Origin: Selenomonas sputigena
GTDB lineage: Bacteria > Bacillota > Negativicutes > Selenomonadales > Selenomonadaceae
NCBI RefSeq assembly: GCF_026015965.1
Contig: NZ_CP110383.1
Span: 2,305,255 to 2,369,254, forward strand
DNA length: 64,000 nt
Direction: 5' to 3'
Part shown: in pieces, positions 35,018 to 43,670 of the stretch
Layout: each line of letters starts with the position of its first letter
How positions within the stretch are numbered: position 1 is the stretch's first letter
Translations under genes and position numbers: made by a program
Notes under the pieces: model-generated
What the model was told of the DNA's origin: nothing
The model's database searches: none
What the model saw: only the letters and a program-made list of their open reading frames with translations

Positions 35018-37463
35018 TGAAGCTGTCGAGCGGTATTTGAACGGGGCAGGCGATCCGCCGATCTTGGATTTTGCCGATGCGGCGGATGCGCACGAACGTT
35101 TTCTGCTCCATGCGGCGAAGCGGCTTTTGAAGAGCTTTGCGCCTGAGCGACGGCAGGACGGCATGGAGGATTTTCTGCTGTCTTTGCGAAGCTACCTCCT
35201 CACGCTGCAGGGGGACATCCGCGTGGATGACGCTCCGATTCCCGAGGACAATGCCTATGGGCTTGTGCAGGACGCTTCGAACGGCAGGTGGCATGCCGTC
35301 GCGCAGTTTCCCGACTATGTCAATCGCATGTTCGCGGAAACCGTGTTCTTGGCACAGCCGGCATCGCACAGGACGTCCTCTGGCGGTTTTTCCCTTCATA
35401 CGGATCCCTTGATTCGCAGGCTCACGGGCTTTCGCCGCTTCAAATCCGTGGCGCAGAAGCTTGCCGTATATGGGGCGCTCCATCTGCCGGACGGCTATGC
35501 GGCGCTCATATCCCTGCCGACGGGCGGCGGCAAGAGCCTCATCACGCAGACGCTGGCGTATCAAAGAGAGGGCTTGACCATCGTCGTTGTGCCGACGGTG
35601 TCTTTGGCGATCGACCAAGTGCGCACGGCGAAAAAGATTGTACAGTCTGCCCATGTCGATGAAGAGATCTTTTTTTACAGCAGCGGCGCCGCCATCGCGC
35701 CGATCTTACAGGCGATCGAGAAGAAGGCGGCGAAGATGCTCTTCATATCTCCCGAGGCGCTGCTCAAGAACGAGGGCTTCGCCGAGGCGGTCAAGAAGGC
35801 GAATGCCGCGCGCTACTTAAGAAACCTTGTGATCGATGAGGCGCATATCGTCGTCGATTGGGGCGCGTCCTTCCGCGTCGATTATCAGTGTCTGGAATCG
35901 TGGCGCAGGATGCTTCTGGAGAGCAATCCCGGCATTCGGACGGTTCTTCTGTCGGCGACGTTTGATGAGCCTTGCTGCAGCGTTCTCAAAGATTTTTTCT
36001 CCGAAGGCGGCGAGAAATGGCTGGAAATACGTTGCGATGCTTTGCGCCATGAGCCGCGCTATATGCTCGTCAAGGCGAAATCGTATGACGACAAGCAGCG
36101 AAAGATGCTCGAACTCGTGCAAAAAATGCCGCACCCCATGATCGTCTATACGGCAAGGCCTGTTGAGGCGGAAGACGTCGCTGACTTCCTCCGCGCACAT
36201 GGGATCCGCAATGTCGAGACCTTCACGGGGCAGACGACGGGCGCTGTGCGAAAGGAACGGATCGACGCCTGGGCGGACGATCAGTTTTCCGTCATGGCGG
36301 CGACATCCGCCTTCGGCGTCGGCGTTGACAAGGGCGATGTGCGGACAGTGCTTCATCTGTACGTTCCGCCCAATGCCAATGCTTATTACCAAGAGCTTGG
36401 GCGCGGCGGGCGCGACGGCTTGCCGTGCCTGAGCATCATGCTGTGCACGGATGATGATGTACAGGCGGCCTTCCAGCGCATTTCCAAGCGGGTCATGACG
36501 ACGGAAAAGATTGTTGGACGCTGGAACAGCATGTATAAAAATCCTCATTCGAGGCGCATGAACAATCTCGTCTATCTCGACACGTCGATTTCTCCGAGCT
36601 ATGCCGACCGTGATGTTTTCGATGATGCGCCGACTTCCGACGCTGATCGGAATTGGAATATCTATGTGCTCTTATTTCTGCGCCGATGCGGACTGATTAA
36701 AGTCCGTGAGGTAATTCCCGATTCGTCGAAGTATGTATTTGTCGTTGAGATCACGGATGACGCGCTCCGTGCGGATGAGGAAGAGCAGATGGAGCGGATT
36801 GGCGGCTATCGTGAACAGGAGTGGGCGTATTACGTCAAGGCTTTCGGCTCGATGCGAACGGCGATAAAAAATTGCGGGCGCGACTGTTGGTCGGAGATGT
36901 TTTACGAGACATACGACAGAGTTTCGGAGTTCTGTGCCGGTTGTGATGCACATGACGAGGTATGCGACGCTGATTTTTTGGACTACCCGCTCAAAGTTCC
37001 CGTGCAGCTGCCGACGAAAACATTTGCTGCAGATCAGCTCGCTTTGTTTGCCGGAGCGAAGAGCATCATCACGATCCCGAGGCCGGAGGAGCGGGCGGCT
37101 CTCATGGAAGCTCTTTGCCGCTATCGGCTTGCAGCCTATATTTCCTGCGATGACGCCCTGTCGGAGACCGTCTTGGAGAAAATCAACGCGCCGACGCACT
37201 TCATGATTCTTTACAAGAAGGATTTGCAGGAGTTGATCAAGAAGAAAGCATACTACTACCTTTCCGGCATCATTGCCGTCGAGTACGGCGGCTCCGCGAA
37301 GGATGTATGGAACTTGCTGCAATACGTCGCCCAATATCTGAGCGAGCGTCAGGAAATCAAACTCGTCCATATTTTGCAAGAGAATACGTATTTTGAAGGA
37401 CAGGACAAGTCTTTTGCCGATCTTGTGGACGGCGCTGTACTGCCTGTGAGCGCCATCCTTTAG
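34998..37463 (+). CDS. RecQ-like helicase, DpdF-like
   Basis: The protein has 821 residues. After an N-terminal domain of about 140 residues it shows Walker A LPTGGGKS (173-180), VVVPTVSLAIDQ, VIDEAHIVVDWG and LLSATF, then a second RecA lobe with QTTGAVRKERIDAW, TSAFGVGVDKGDVRTVLH and the RecQ motif VI QELGRGGRDG. The zinc-binding RecQ-Ct is replaced by a different C-terminal region (with CAGCDAHDEVC). The layout fits DpdF, a RecQ-like protein that follows the SNF2 helicase in Dpd clusters. It overlaps the upstream gene by 20 nt. It is presumed to unwind or move on DNA during restriction. Confidence 0.75.
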   Translation: MEKAKLNEAVERYLNGAGDPPILDFADAADAHERFLLHAAKRLLKSFAPERRQDGMEDFLLSLRSYLLTLQGDIRVDDAPIPEDNAYGLVQDASNGRWHAVAQFPDYVNRMFAETVFLAQPASHRTSSGGFSLHTDPLIRRLTGFRRFKSVAQKLAVYGALHLPDGYAALISLPTGGGKSLITQTLAYQREGLTIVVVPTVSLAIDQVRTAKKIVQSAHVDEEIFFYSSGAAIAPILQAIEKKAAKMLFISPEALLKNEGFAEAVKKANAARYLRNLVIDEAHIVVDWGASFRVDYQCLESWRRMLLESNPGIRTVLLSATFDEPCCSVLKDFFSEGGEKWLEIRCDALRHEPRYMLVKAKSYDDKQRKMLELVQKMPHPMIVYTARPVEAEDVADFLRAHGIRNVETFTGQTTGAVRKERIDAWADDQFSVMAATSAFGVGVDKGDVRTVLHLYVPPNANAYYQELGRGGRDGLPCLSIMLCTDDDVQAAFQRISKRVMTTEKIVGRWNSMYKNPHSRRMNNLVYLDTSISPSYADRDVFDDAPTSDADRNWNIYVLLFLRRCGLIKVREVIPDSSKYVFVVEITDDALRADEEEQMERIGGYREQEWAYYVKAFGSMRTAIKNCGRDCWSEMFYETYDRVSEFCAGCDAHDEVCDADFLDYPLKVPVQLPTKTFAADQLALFAGAKSIITIPRPEERAALMEALCRYRLAAYISCDDALSETVLEKINAPTHFMILYKKDLQELIKKKAYYYLSGIIAVEYGGSAKDVWNLLQYVAQYLSERQEIKLVHILQENTYFEGQDKSFADLVDGAVLPVSAIL

Positions 37464-37471
37464 GAGGTCAT

Positions 37472-38251
37472 ATGTTTCGAGAAAAGATGAAGACGCCCGC
37501 CATCCCCGAGCGCGTGTACACGCTGTGCAAGATCGTCGAGAAAAAACCGCTGACAGTGCAAGAGCTGAAAAATAAGATGGAGCCTGACTACCTGCAGCAG
37601 TCGACATCGTATTTTGCAGATTACCGAGAGGCGGCGGAGGAGTTGGGACTGATCAGCGTCACGGATCAGAATGTCGAGCTTGCCGCATCCCCTTCGGCCG
37701 TGCGCTCGATGGCGGACATGCGGCGATATGTCAACGGCAGGCTGGAAGAGTTTGCTGACGGGCAGTTCTATCGGGTCACGAAGGCCTACTATGCGCGGGG
37801 GGCAAACGTGCTGCACGGGGAGCAGAATGTCGCCAATCTCGCGCCTTCGCTCGAAGAAGAGATCGGACGTCCGCTCGATGCCAAAGCGATGCGTGCATGG
37901 CGCTTTTGGATCGTATACCTCGGCTTTGGGTATTTGCATGGGATGTTCCTCGTGCCCAATGCCGATGTTTTTCTGCACGATCTCATGGACGGCACGGATT
38001 TTGAAAAGCATCATGCGTATTCCTTTGGTGAATTTATCGAAAAGATTCTGCCGCGCGCCGGAATCGTCATTGATGCTGATCCGTCGAACCGACAGCTCAG
38101 CTACGGCGTTTCCAACGGGCTGCGCACGCTGCACGATGCCGGCTTCATTCGCATGGAGCACATTCTCGATCAGCAGGACATCTGGAGCTTGTACCCGCTG
38201 AAGGCGCATGACGTTGAGACTACGGTCACGAACGTCACGATTCTCGAATAG
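37472..38251 (+). CDS. Uncharacterised 259-aa protein in DpdG position
   Basis: The N terminus looks like a winged-helix repeat (IPERVYTLCKIVEKKPLTVQELKNKM, then a second helical unit with YREAAEELGLISV). The rest is mixed alpha/beta without recognisable catalytic motif; YSFGEFIEKILPRAGIVIDA lies in the C-terminal half. Nothing membrane-bound or secreted. The ribosome site is strong (AGGAGG). Between a RecQ-like helicase and a large ATPase this is where DpdG sits in Dpd clusters, and that is the only reason for the label. A DNA-binding or adaptor role is a guess from the winged-helix look. Confidence 0.6.
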   Translation: MFREKMKTPAIPERVYTLCKIVEKKPLTVQELKNKMEPDYLQQSTSYFADYREAAEELGLISVTDQNVELAASPSAVRSMADMRRYVNGRLEEFADGQFYRVTKAYYARGANVLHGEQNVANLAPSLEEEIGRPLDAKAMRAWRFWIVYLGFGYLHGMFLVPNADVFLHDLMDGTDFEKHHAYSFGEFIEKILPRAGIVIDADPSNRQLSYGVSNGLRTLHDAGFIRMEHILDQQDIWSLYPLKAHDVETTVTNVTILE

Positions 38252-38261
38252 GAGGCAGGTT

Positions 38262-41200
38262 GTGGATTTAACGATTGCGAGAGAGCGGCTTGCCTCTGTC
38301 GTGAAGCCGGACTCGATCACATATTCCCAGGGCGATTTCCTGGCGACGCACGTTGCTGTCCAGCGTCTGCGTCTGGTGAATAAGTTCGACGTCGCGCCGT
38401 CGGAGGGCAGGGAGTATTCCGAAGAAGAGGTATATAGAAAATTCATCCTCAACAAAGAGAACAAGCATCAATTCATCGCTGTATACGGGCAGAGCGGCAC
38501 GGGGAAATCGCATCTGATTCGTTGGTTTGAAGCCAAGTATCGGCACAACAAGCCCGCGCAGGAGGTCGTGCTCTTCATTCGCAGGAGCGACAACACGCTG
38601 AAGGGCACGATCCGGCAGCTCTTGGATATGCCCGAGGTGCAGGAGATTGCCAACAAGGACGCCTATGACCGTTTGCTGAAAGCGGCGGCCTATGAGGATG
38701 AGAACAAGCTCAAGGGGCGGCTGTACCATGAAGTTCTGAACGAGGTGGAACACGACGAGGAAGAGCGCTCGATTCATCTGAAAAATATCGAGAGGAAGCG
38801 TCTGATCGCCTTTTTGAACAACGAGGTGGTGCGCGTGCGCCTGGAAGCGGCGGACGGCCCGATCGAGCGCATTTATTCGAAGATCGCCGAAAATTCCCTC
38901 GTGGACAGGGATACGATCGCGCAGTTCACCGCGGAGGATTTCTTCATTTCGGCAGAACTCAGTGATCAGATCGAGCGCGCCGGCGTCGATCCCAAGGCGA
39001 TGAAGATGGTGCGCGCCTTGATGGCGGATGAGGACGGCAGGGAAGAGGCGGAAAAGGTTGCCGCCTATCTGAACCAGTTTGTCAATGACGTCGTTCAGCG
39101 CTGTGCAGGCATTGCTGCCGGCGATTTTCGCGATATCTTCCGCGACATACGCAGGGAGTTGTTTCGGCTCGGCAAGAGTCTGACGCTCTTCATTGAGGAC
39201 GTCACATCTTTTACGGGCGTCGACGATGCGCTGCTCGACGCCCTGATCGTTGAGCATACGGGCATGAATGAGGGGGAGAAGCTCTGCCGCATCTCGTCGA
39301 TCATCGGCACGACGGGCAACTACCTGCAGCACAACTTCCGCGACAATCATAAGGATCGCATCACGCAGTACGTCTACATTCCGAGCGACGCTTTCGATGA
39401 AGCGGGGCTGTTTGAATTCGTCGGACGCTACCTCAACGCGATGTCCGTGCCCGAGTCTCGGATCGCCGACTGGCTGGAAAATGCAGCCGAGCCTGCGGAC
39501 TATCCCGTGCATACGGTGAAAGAGGGAAAGAATTGGGAGTTTGTGTCGATCGAGTTTGACAAGAAGCTGTGCCTCTATCCGTTTACGAAAAACAGCATTC
39601 GTTATCTCTATCAGCACGCCCTGAAGCAGAATCAGCAGACGCCGCGCTACATCATCCGCGATGTGATCGAGCCTGTGGTCAATGATATTTTGAACGGCAG
39701 AGAAAAATTCCCGAGCCTGCCATGGAGCCTTGTGCGGACGAATACGACGCTGAGCTACCGCATCGAGTCGCAGATTCGAGACGAGCAGGAGGCGGCGCGA
39801 GTCCTGCGCTTTTTAAGCATCTGGGGAGACGGCACGCCCGATCAATTCACGAAAGACGGCGTCGTCTATCAGGCGGGCGTCCGAAGCGACATCCTCGAAG
39901 AGCTTGCCATGCCGCCTCTGCGCCTGTCCGAAGTCGAAGCGCCCAAGACTGCAGCGGCCGCCGCTCCTGCCGCTGCCGCCGCTCACGCATCGGTAGCTGG
40001 GAAAAGCCTGGCGGCGAGCCTCGCAGAAACGCCCGTTGAGCCGCCCGTCGTTTCTGTAGGAAGGGTGGAAAAGGTCGAAAGGGCTGTCGCGGTCTTGAGC
40101 AAATGGGTCGAAGGACAGGCGATTGACGTTTCCTCAACAGGCGGCACGAGCGGCGCTCTGCGCGCTGCCCGCGACGACATCGCCAAATATTTGCTGTCGG
40201 CAATTCCGTGGCAGGCGGAGGGGATTTCCCTCGATCAGATGGGGAAGATCCAGGATTCCAGTGCGCCCCTCGTGGATTTTGAGAATCAAACGAGGGAGCG
40301 CACGCAGGGGCTTTATACGATGCCTGCCAGCCGCGAGTCCATGCACATTATCGCGGCCTTTTTGCGTTGGCGCGAATATGGCGGGCAGAGCTGGGCTTAT
40401 CCCGAGTCGGATTTAGACGCGTACTTCATCACTTCGTGGACTTCGCGCATAAAAAGCGCTCTGCTCAAAGCCGTGCGCGAAAATGCGGATGCAGACGCCT
40501 CCTATATCGAAGCCGCCATCGCCGCTGAAATCTACCGGCAGATTCTTGGCGGCGAGTTTCGCGAGAAGAGCTTGAAGAATCTGACGGTGCGTCATCTCTT
40601 TGAGAAGAAGGAGAAGAAAGCGGCGGCAGACAGCCATGTGCGGGAGTGGAGCGCCCTTTGTGCGCTGCTCTCGCAAAAAGGCGCCGACGAGACAAACAGG
40701 AAAACGGTTCGTCAATATTTCAACATCACGCAGGGCGACGGCGGTTCCGTGATCGTTCTGGATGAGCCGAATCTGGCGCGCACGCTGCGCAAAGTTAAGT
40801 CGAACAGGCTCTCTGTGCCGGAGACGGCCTTCGAGATGCAAGATCCCGTCAAGCGCAGGCGCGATGTGTTCGACCATTTGAAAAAGATCGTTGAGCGCGT
40901 CGGCAAGGTCGCCGATGCCGAGCAGGAGAAGGCGCGGGGCATGATGGAAAAGATTCGCGCCTTTTGGGGGACGGATGAGTTCGATGACGGCGAGGCTATG
41001 GAAGAGGAAGATCTTCTGATGCTGGCGGAACGCGTCAAAGCCTTCTACGATGAGGCCAATCGCACACAGTTCTCCGTGGCGTTCTTTTCGACTGATCCGG
41101 TGAAGAAAGGAGCAAAGCAGATCGCCAAGGCACTGAGTGATGTCGGCGGTGCGTTGGAAGAGAAAGATCCGTTGGCGGTGCTCCTGGCGTTTTCGGGCGA

Positions 41201-41402
41201 TCCTCTGACGGACTTGAAGCCTTTGCTCGACTTGTTCGAGCGATTGGAAGCCGACTTCAAAAAAATCGACGCCGAGATGGCAAAGCGGCGGGCGGCGTTG
41301 GGCGGAGAAGATTCTGAGGAGCATTCAGCCGCTCGCTATGAGAAGGAACTGCAGAAGCTTGAGGAGAGCCGTTCCTGCTTCTCGAAGGAGGTGCAGGCAT
41401 GA
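38262..41402 (+). CDS. Large P-loop ATPase (1046 aa), DpdH-like
   Basis: Walker A GQSGTGKS lies at 76-83 in AVYGQSGTGKSHLIRWFE, and a Walker-B-like LTLFIEDVTSF lies near 310. An Ala/Pro-rich linker (about residues 560-590) separates the ATPase half from a helical C-terminal half that ends in charged coiled coil (EKELQKLEESRS). It is the largest conserved-looking member of the array besides the helicases, and sits where DpdH sits. Start: GTG 38262 with AGGAGG 6 nt upstream; an earlier in-frame ATG overlaps the previous gene. It may act as the sensor/gate that couples recognition of unmodified DNA to the helicases; this is inference. Confidence 0.65.
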   Translation: MDLTIARERLASVVKPDSITYSQGDFLATHVAVQRLRLVNKFDVAPSEGREYSEEEVYRKFILNKENKHQFIAVYGQSGTGKSHLIRWFEAKYRHNKPAQEVVLFIRRSDNTLKGTIRQLLDMPEVQEIANKDAYDRLLKAAAYEDENKLKGRLYHEVLNEVEHDEEERSIHLKNIERKRLIAFLNNEVVRVRLEAADGPIERIYSKIAENSLVDRDTIAQFTAEDFFISAELSDQIERAGVDPKAMKMVRALMADEDGREEAEKVAAYLNQFVNDVVQRCAGIAAGDFRDIFRDIRRELFRLGKSLTLFIEDVTSFTGVDDALLDALIVEHTGMNEGEKLCRISSIIGTTGNYLQHNFRDNHKDRITQYVYIPSDAFDEAGLFEFVGRYLNAMSVPESRIADWLENAAEPADYPVHTVKEGKNWEFVSIEFDKKLCLYPFTKNSIRYLYQHALKQNQQTPRYIIRDVIEPVVNDILNGREKFPSLPWSLVRTNTTLSYRIESQIRDEQEAARVLRFLSIWGDGTPDQFTKDGVVYQAGVRSDILEELAMPPLRLSEVEAPKTAAAAAPAAAAAHASVAGKSLAASLAETPVEPPVVSVGRVEKVERAVAVLSKWVEGQAIDVSSTGGTSGALRAARDDIAKYLLSAIPWQAEGISLDQMGKIQDSSAPLVDFENQTRERTQGLYTMPASRESMHIIAAFLRWREYGGQSWAYPESDLDAYFITSWTSRIKSALLKAVRENADADASYIEAAIAAEIYRQILGGEFREKSLKNLTVRHLFEKKEKKAAADSHVREWSALCALLSQKGADETNRKTVRQYFNITQGDGGSVIVLDEPNLARTLRKVKSNRLSVPETAFEMQDPVKRRRDVFDHLKKIVERVGKVADAEQEKARGMMEKIRAFWGTDEFDDGEAMEEEDLLMLAERVKAFYDEANRTQFSVAFFSTDPVKKGAKQIAKALSDVGGALEEKDPLAVLLAFSGDPLTDLKPLLDLFERLEADFKKIDAEMAKRRAALGGEDSEEHSAARYEKELQKLEESRSCFSKEVQA

Positions 41403-42055
41403 TCTTTGATGTGCTCGATCAAAAAATGAAAGATATGAAAGCCCTGCGCCAGAGGGAAGAGCGACGGGCGAACCAAAAGCAGCAGGCGGCTCTCGATCAG
41501 AAGTACCGTGCTTTGGTCGAGGAGGCGGAAAGATTTTCTGACTCCTTGGCGTGTGTTCGCGATACGCTGGAATTTCCCATTTCGGAGGAGCTTCGGACAG
41601 ACTGCCTGACGCTGCTCGATGAGCTTGAGGCTGCCGTGAGCACCGGGTACGCTGTGCAGGAAAGCGTGGAAAAAGCGAAACGCCGCTATGATGCGCTTCA
41701 CGGACAGATGAAAAAGGCGTGGTCGGCATATTTCCGCAGTTATACGGCGGGTACATGGAACACGCTGCGCGTTATTCGAGGAATCGACGAAGAAAAGACA
41801 GATCGCTGTATGGAAGAGATTCAGACAGCGAAAGACTGGTCTGCAGAGACGAAGGTATTTATAGGTTTGAAAGCGGCAATGAAACGTGCCGCTGATTTGA
41901 TCCAGAGTTTGGAGATGGAAGAGGAGATGGTGGAGTTTCTGACGAAGATGACCTCGGGCAAAGCCACGGCAGCCGATCTCAGCGAGGGAGTCGTGGCCTG
42001 GCTTCGCAAGGAAGGGCTGGAAAAGAAGATCCGGCTGTCGTTTCTTGCCCACTGA
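41399..42055 (+). CDS. Uncharacterised 218-aa helical protein
   Basis: I do not recognise this protein. It is soluble, strongly helical and charged, with coiled-coil character in the first 60 residues (LDQKMKDMKALRQREERRAN) and around 85-110. There are no Cys motifs or catalytic patterns. It overlaps the large ATPase by 4 nt (ATGA), so it is probably made in fixed ratio with it and may be its partner subunit. It is the last gene before the internal promoter and dndC. Confidence 0.75.
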   Translation: MIFDVLDQKMKDMKALRQREERRANQKQQAALDQKYRALVEEAERFSDSLACVRDTLEFPISEELRTDCLTLLDELEAAVSTGYAVQESVEKAKRRYDALHGQMKKAWSAYFRSYTAGTWNTLRVIRGIDEEKTDRCMEEIQTAKDWSAETKVFIGLKAAMKRAADLIQSLEMEEEMVEFLTKMTSGKATAADLSEGVVAWLRKEGLEKKIRLSFLAH

Positions 42056-42083
42056 TGCGCGGCGCTCATTTGCACTTCGCTGA

Positions 42084-42112
42084 TTGACTTTTGCATGGAG
42101 AGCTCATATACT
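42084..42112 (+). promoter_or_regulatory. Internal promoter for dndCDEA
   Basis: TTGACT, a 17-nt spacer, then TATACT. It lies in the only real gap of the array (100 nt), 43 nt before the dndC start. It would let the modification genes be expressed without the effector genes. Confidence 0.7.
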
Positions 42113-42155
42113 CAAGAAATATTGATCAGAGGAACAGGAGCACGATACGACGATT

Positions 42156-43670
42156 ATGGGAAATGTGACGAAGGAAAATATCGCCTCCATGATGGCGACG
42201 ATCCAAGAGCTCTATTTGTCCGATGACATCCCTTGGATGATTGGCTATTCGGGCGGCAAGGACAGCACTGCCGTCGTGCAGCTCGTCTGGCTGGCGCTCG
42301 AGGCTCTTCCCTTGGAGAAGAGGAAGAAGTCCGTGCATATCATGAATACCGATACTCTGGTGGAGTCGCCGGTCGTCTCCAAGTGGGTGGAGAGGTCGCT
42401 TGCAGTGATGCGTGATGCTGCTACAGCGCGTCAGCTGCCTTTCATTCCGACGCGGCTCTTGCCCGACTACGATCATACGTTTTGGGTGAATCTTCTCGGC
42501 AGGGGTTATCCGTTTCCGCGCATGAAGTATCGCTGGTGCACGGATCGGCTGAAGATCCGTCCCGTGAACGACTTTATCAAGAAGAAACTCGCTGAGCACG
42601 GCGAGATCATTCTCGTCCTGGGAACGCGCAAGACGGAGAGCGCGCGCCGCCATCGCACGATGACGAACCTTGAAAAGAAGCGGGTTCGCGAGCTTTTGAG
42701 TCCCAATCCGACACTGGCCAATGAGTTGGTGTTTTCTCCGCTGGAAGCATGGTCGAATGATGATGTTTGGATGTTTCTGATGCAGTACAAGAATCCTTGG
42801 GGCTATTCCAATCAGGATCTTTTGACCATGTATCGCGGGGCGACGGCGGACAACGAATGTCCTCTGATGCTCGATGAGAGTTTGCCGTCGTGCGGCAAGA
42901 GCCGTTTCGGCTGCTGGGTCTGCACCATGGTCGAGAGCGACAAGTCGATGGAAGCGATGATCGCCAACGACGAGGAGAAGGAATGGATGCTGCCGCTGCT
43001 GGAATTTCGCAATGAATTCGGCGATCTGGCGCACGATCGCGAGCGCCGCAGCTTTCGGCGCATGCGCGGACACCTGCAAGGCAGTCATGGACAGCTCTTT
43101 CACGGGCCGTACAAAAGGGAGGTTCGCGAACGTTGGCTGCGCCGCCTGTTGGAGATTCAGAAGAAAATTCGGGAAACGGGACCGGAGGAGTTTCGCGATC
43201 TTGAGCTGATCCACCTCGAAGAGCTGCAGGCGATTCGCCGCATCTGGGTTCTGGAAAAGCATGAATTTATCGATTCTGTTCCGACGATTTATGAAGATGT
43301 GATGGAAGAGCCGTTCTGTGATCCGACATGGCTGCCCTTGGATAATTTTGCCAAGGACGAGTGGGATGTTTTGGCGGGGGTCTGCACGCGCATGTACGGC
43401 GGGGAAGAGCTGGCTTTTGAAATGATGTATACGCTTGTCGATCTCGAGAACCGCGCCTCGGGGATCGGCGCGCGCAAGGGGCTCCTCGAGGCGATGGAGG
43501 CCGCGATCGGGCGCTCCTTCTACAAGGACGAAGCCGATGCAGTGCGGTATTATACGGAACGCATGAGACGAAAAAAGGAATTGGGCGCAGAATATAACGA
43601 AGCGTTTTTGGATGCCGCCTTGCCCGACCGTTCGCAAGAACCTTTGGATATTGAGGATGAAAGCCGATGA
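42156..43670 (+). CDS. dndC: DNA phosphorothioation protein DndC (PAPS-reductase-like)
   Basis: The protein has 504 residues, the usual DndC length. The ATP-pyrophosphatase loop SGGKDS (32-37) activates the DNA backbone or sulfur carrier, and the family's cysteines are present: C128 in YRWCTDRLK and C235, C246, C253, C256 (the last three in LPSCGKSRFGCWVC), which can carry a 4Fe-4S cluster. DndC works with DndD and DndE to replace a non-bridging phosphate oxygen by sulfur, using sulfur from DndA. The start ATG has AGGAG 15 nt upstream, which is long; no better start was found. It is coupled to dndD by a 4-nt overlap. Confidence 0.95.
   Translation: MGNVTKENIASMMATIQELYLSDDIPWMIGYSGGKDSTAVVQLVWLALEALPLEKRKKSVHIMNTDTLVESPVVSKWVERSLAVMRDAATARQLPFIPTRLLPDYDHTFWVNLLGRGYPFPRMKYRWCTDRLKIRPVNDFIKKKLAEHGEIILVLGTRKTESARRHRTMTNLEKKRVRELLSPNPTLANELVFSPLEAWSNDDVWMFLMQYKNPWGYSNQDLLTMYRGATADNECPLMLDESLPSCGKSRFGCWVCTMVESDKSMEAMIANDEEKEWMLPLLEFRNEFGDLAHDRERRSFRRMRGHLQGSHGQLFHGPYKREVRERWLRRLLEIQKKIRETGPEEFRDLELIHLEELQAIRRIWVLEKHEFIDSVPTIYEDVMEEPFCDPTWLPLDNFAKDEWDVLAGVCTRMYGGEELAFEMMYTLVDLENRASGIGARKGLLEAMEAAIGRSFYKDEADAVRYYTERMRRKKELGAEYNEAFLDAALPDRSQEPLDIEDESR

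Noticed and set aside
25836-42055. DptF-DptG-DptH restriction genes
   Set aside because: Sizes, order and helicase types do not fit; in particular the SNF2 plus RecQ pair is not part of DptFGH.
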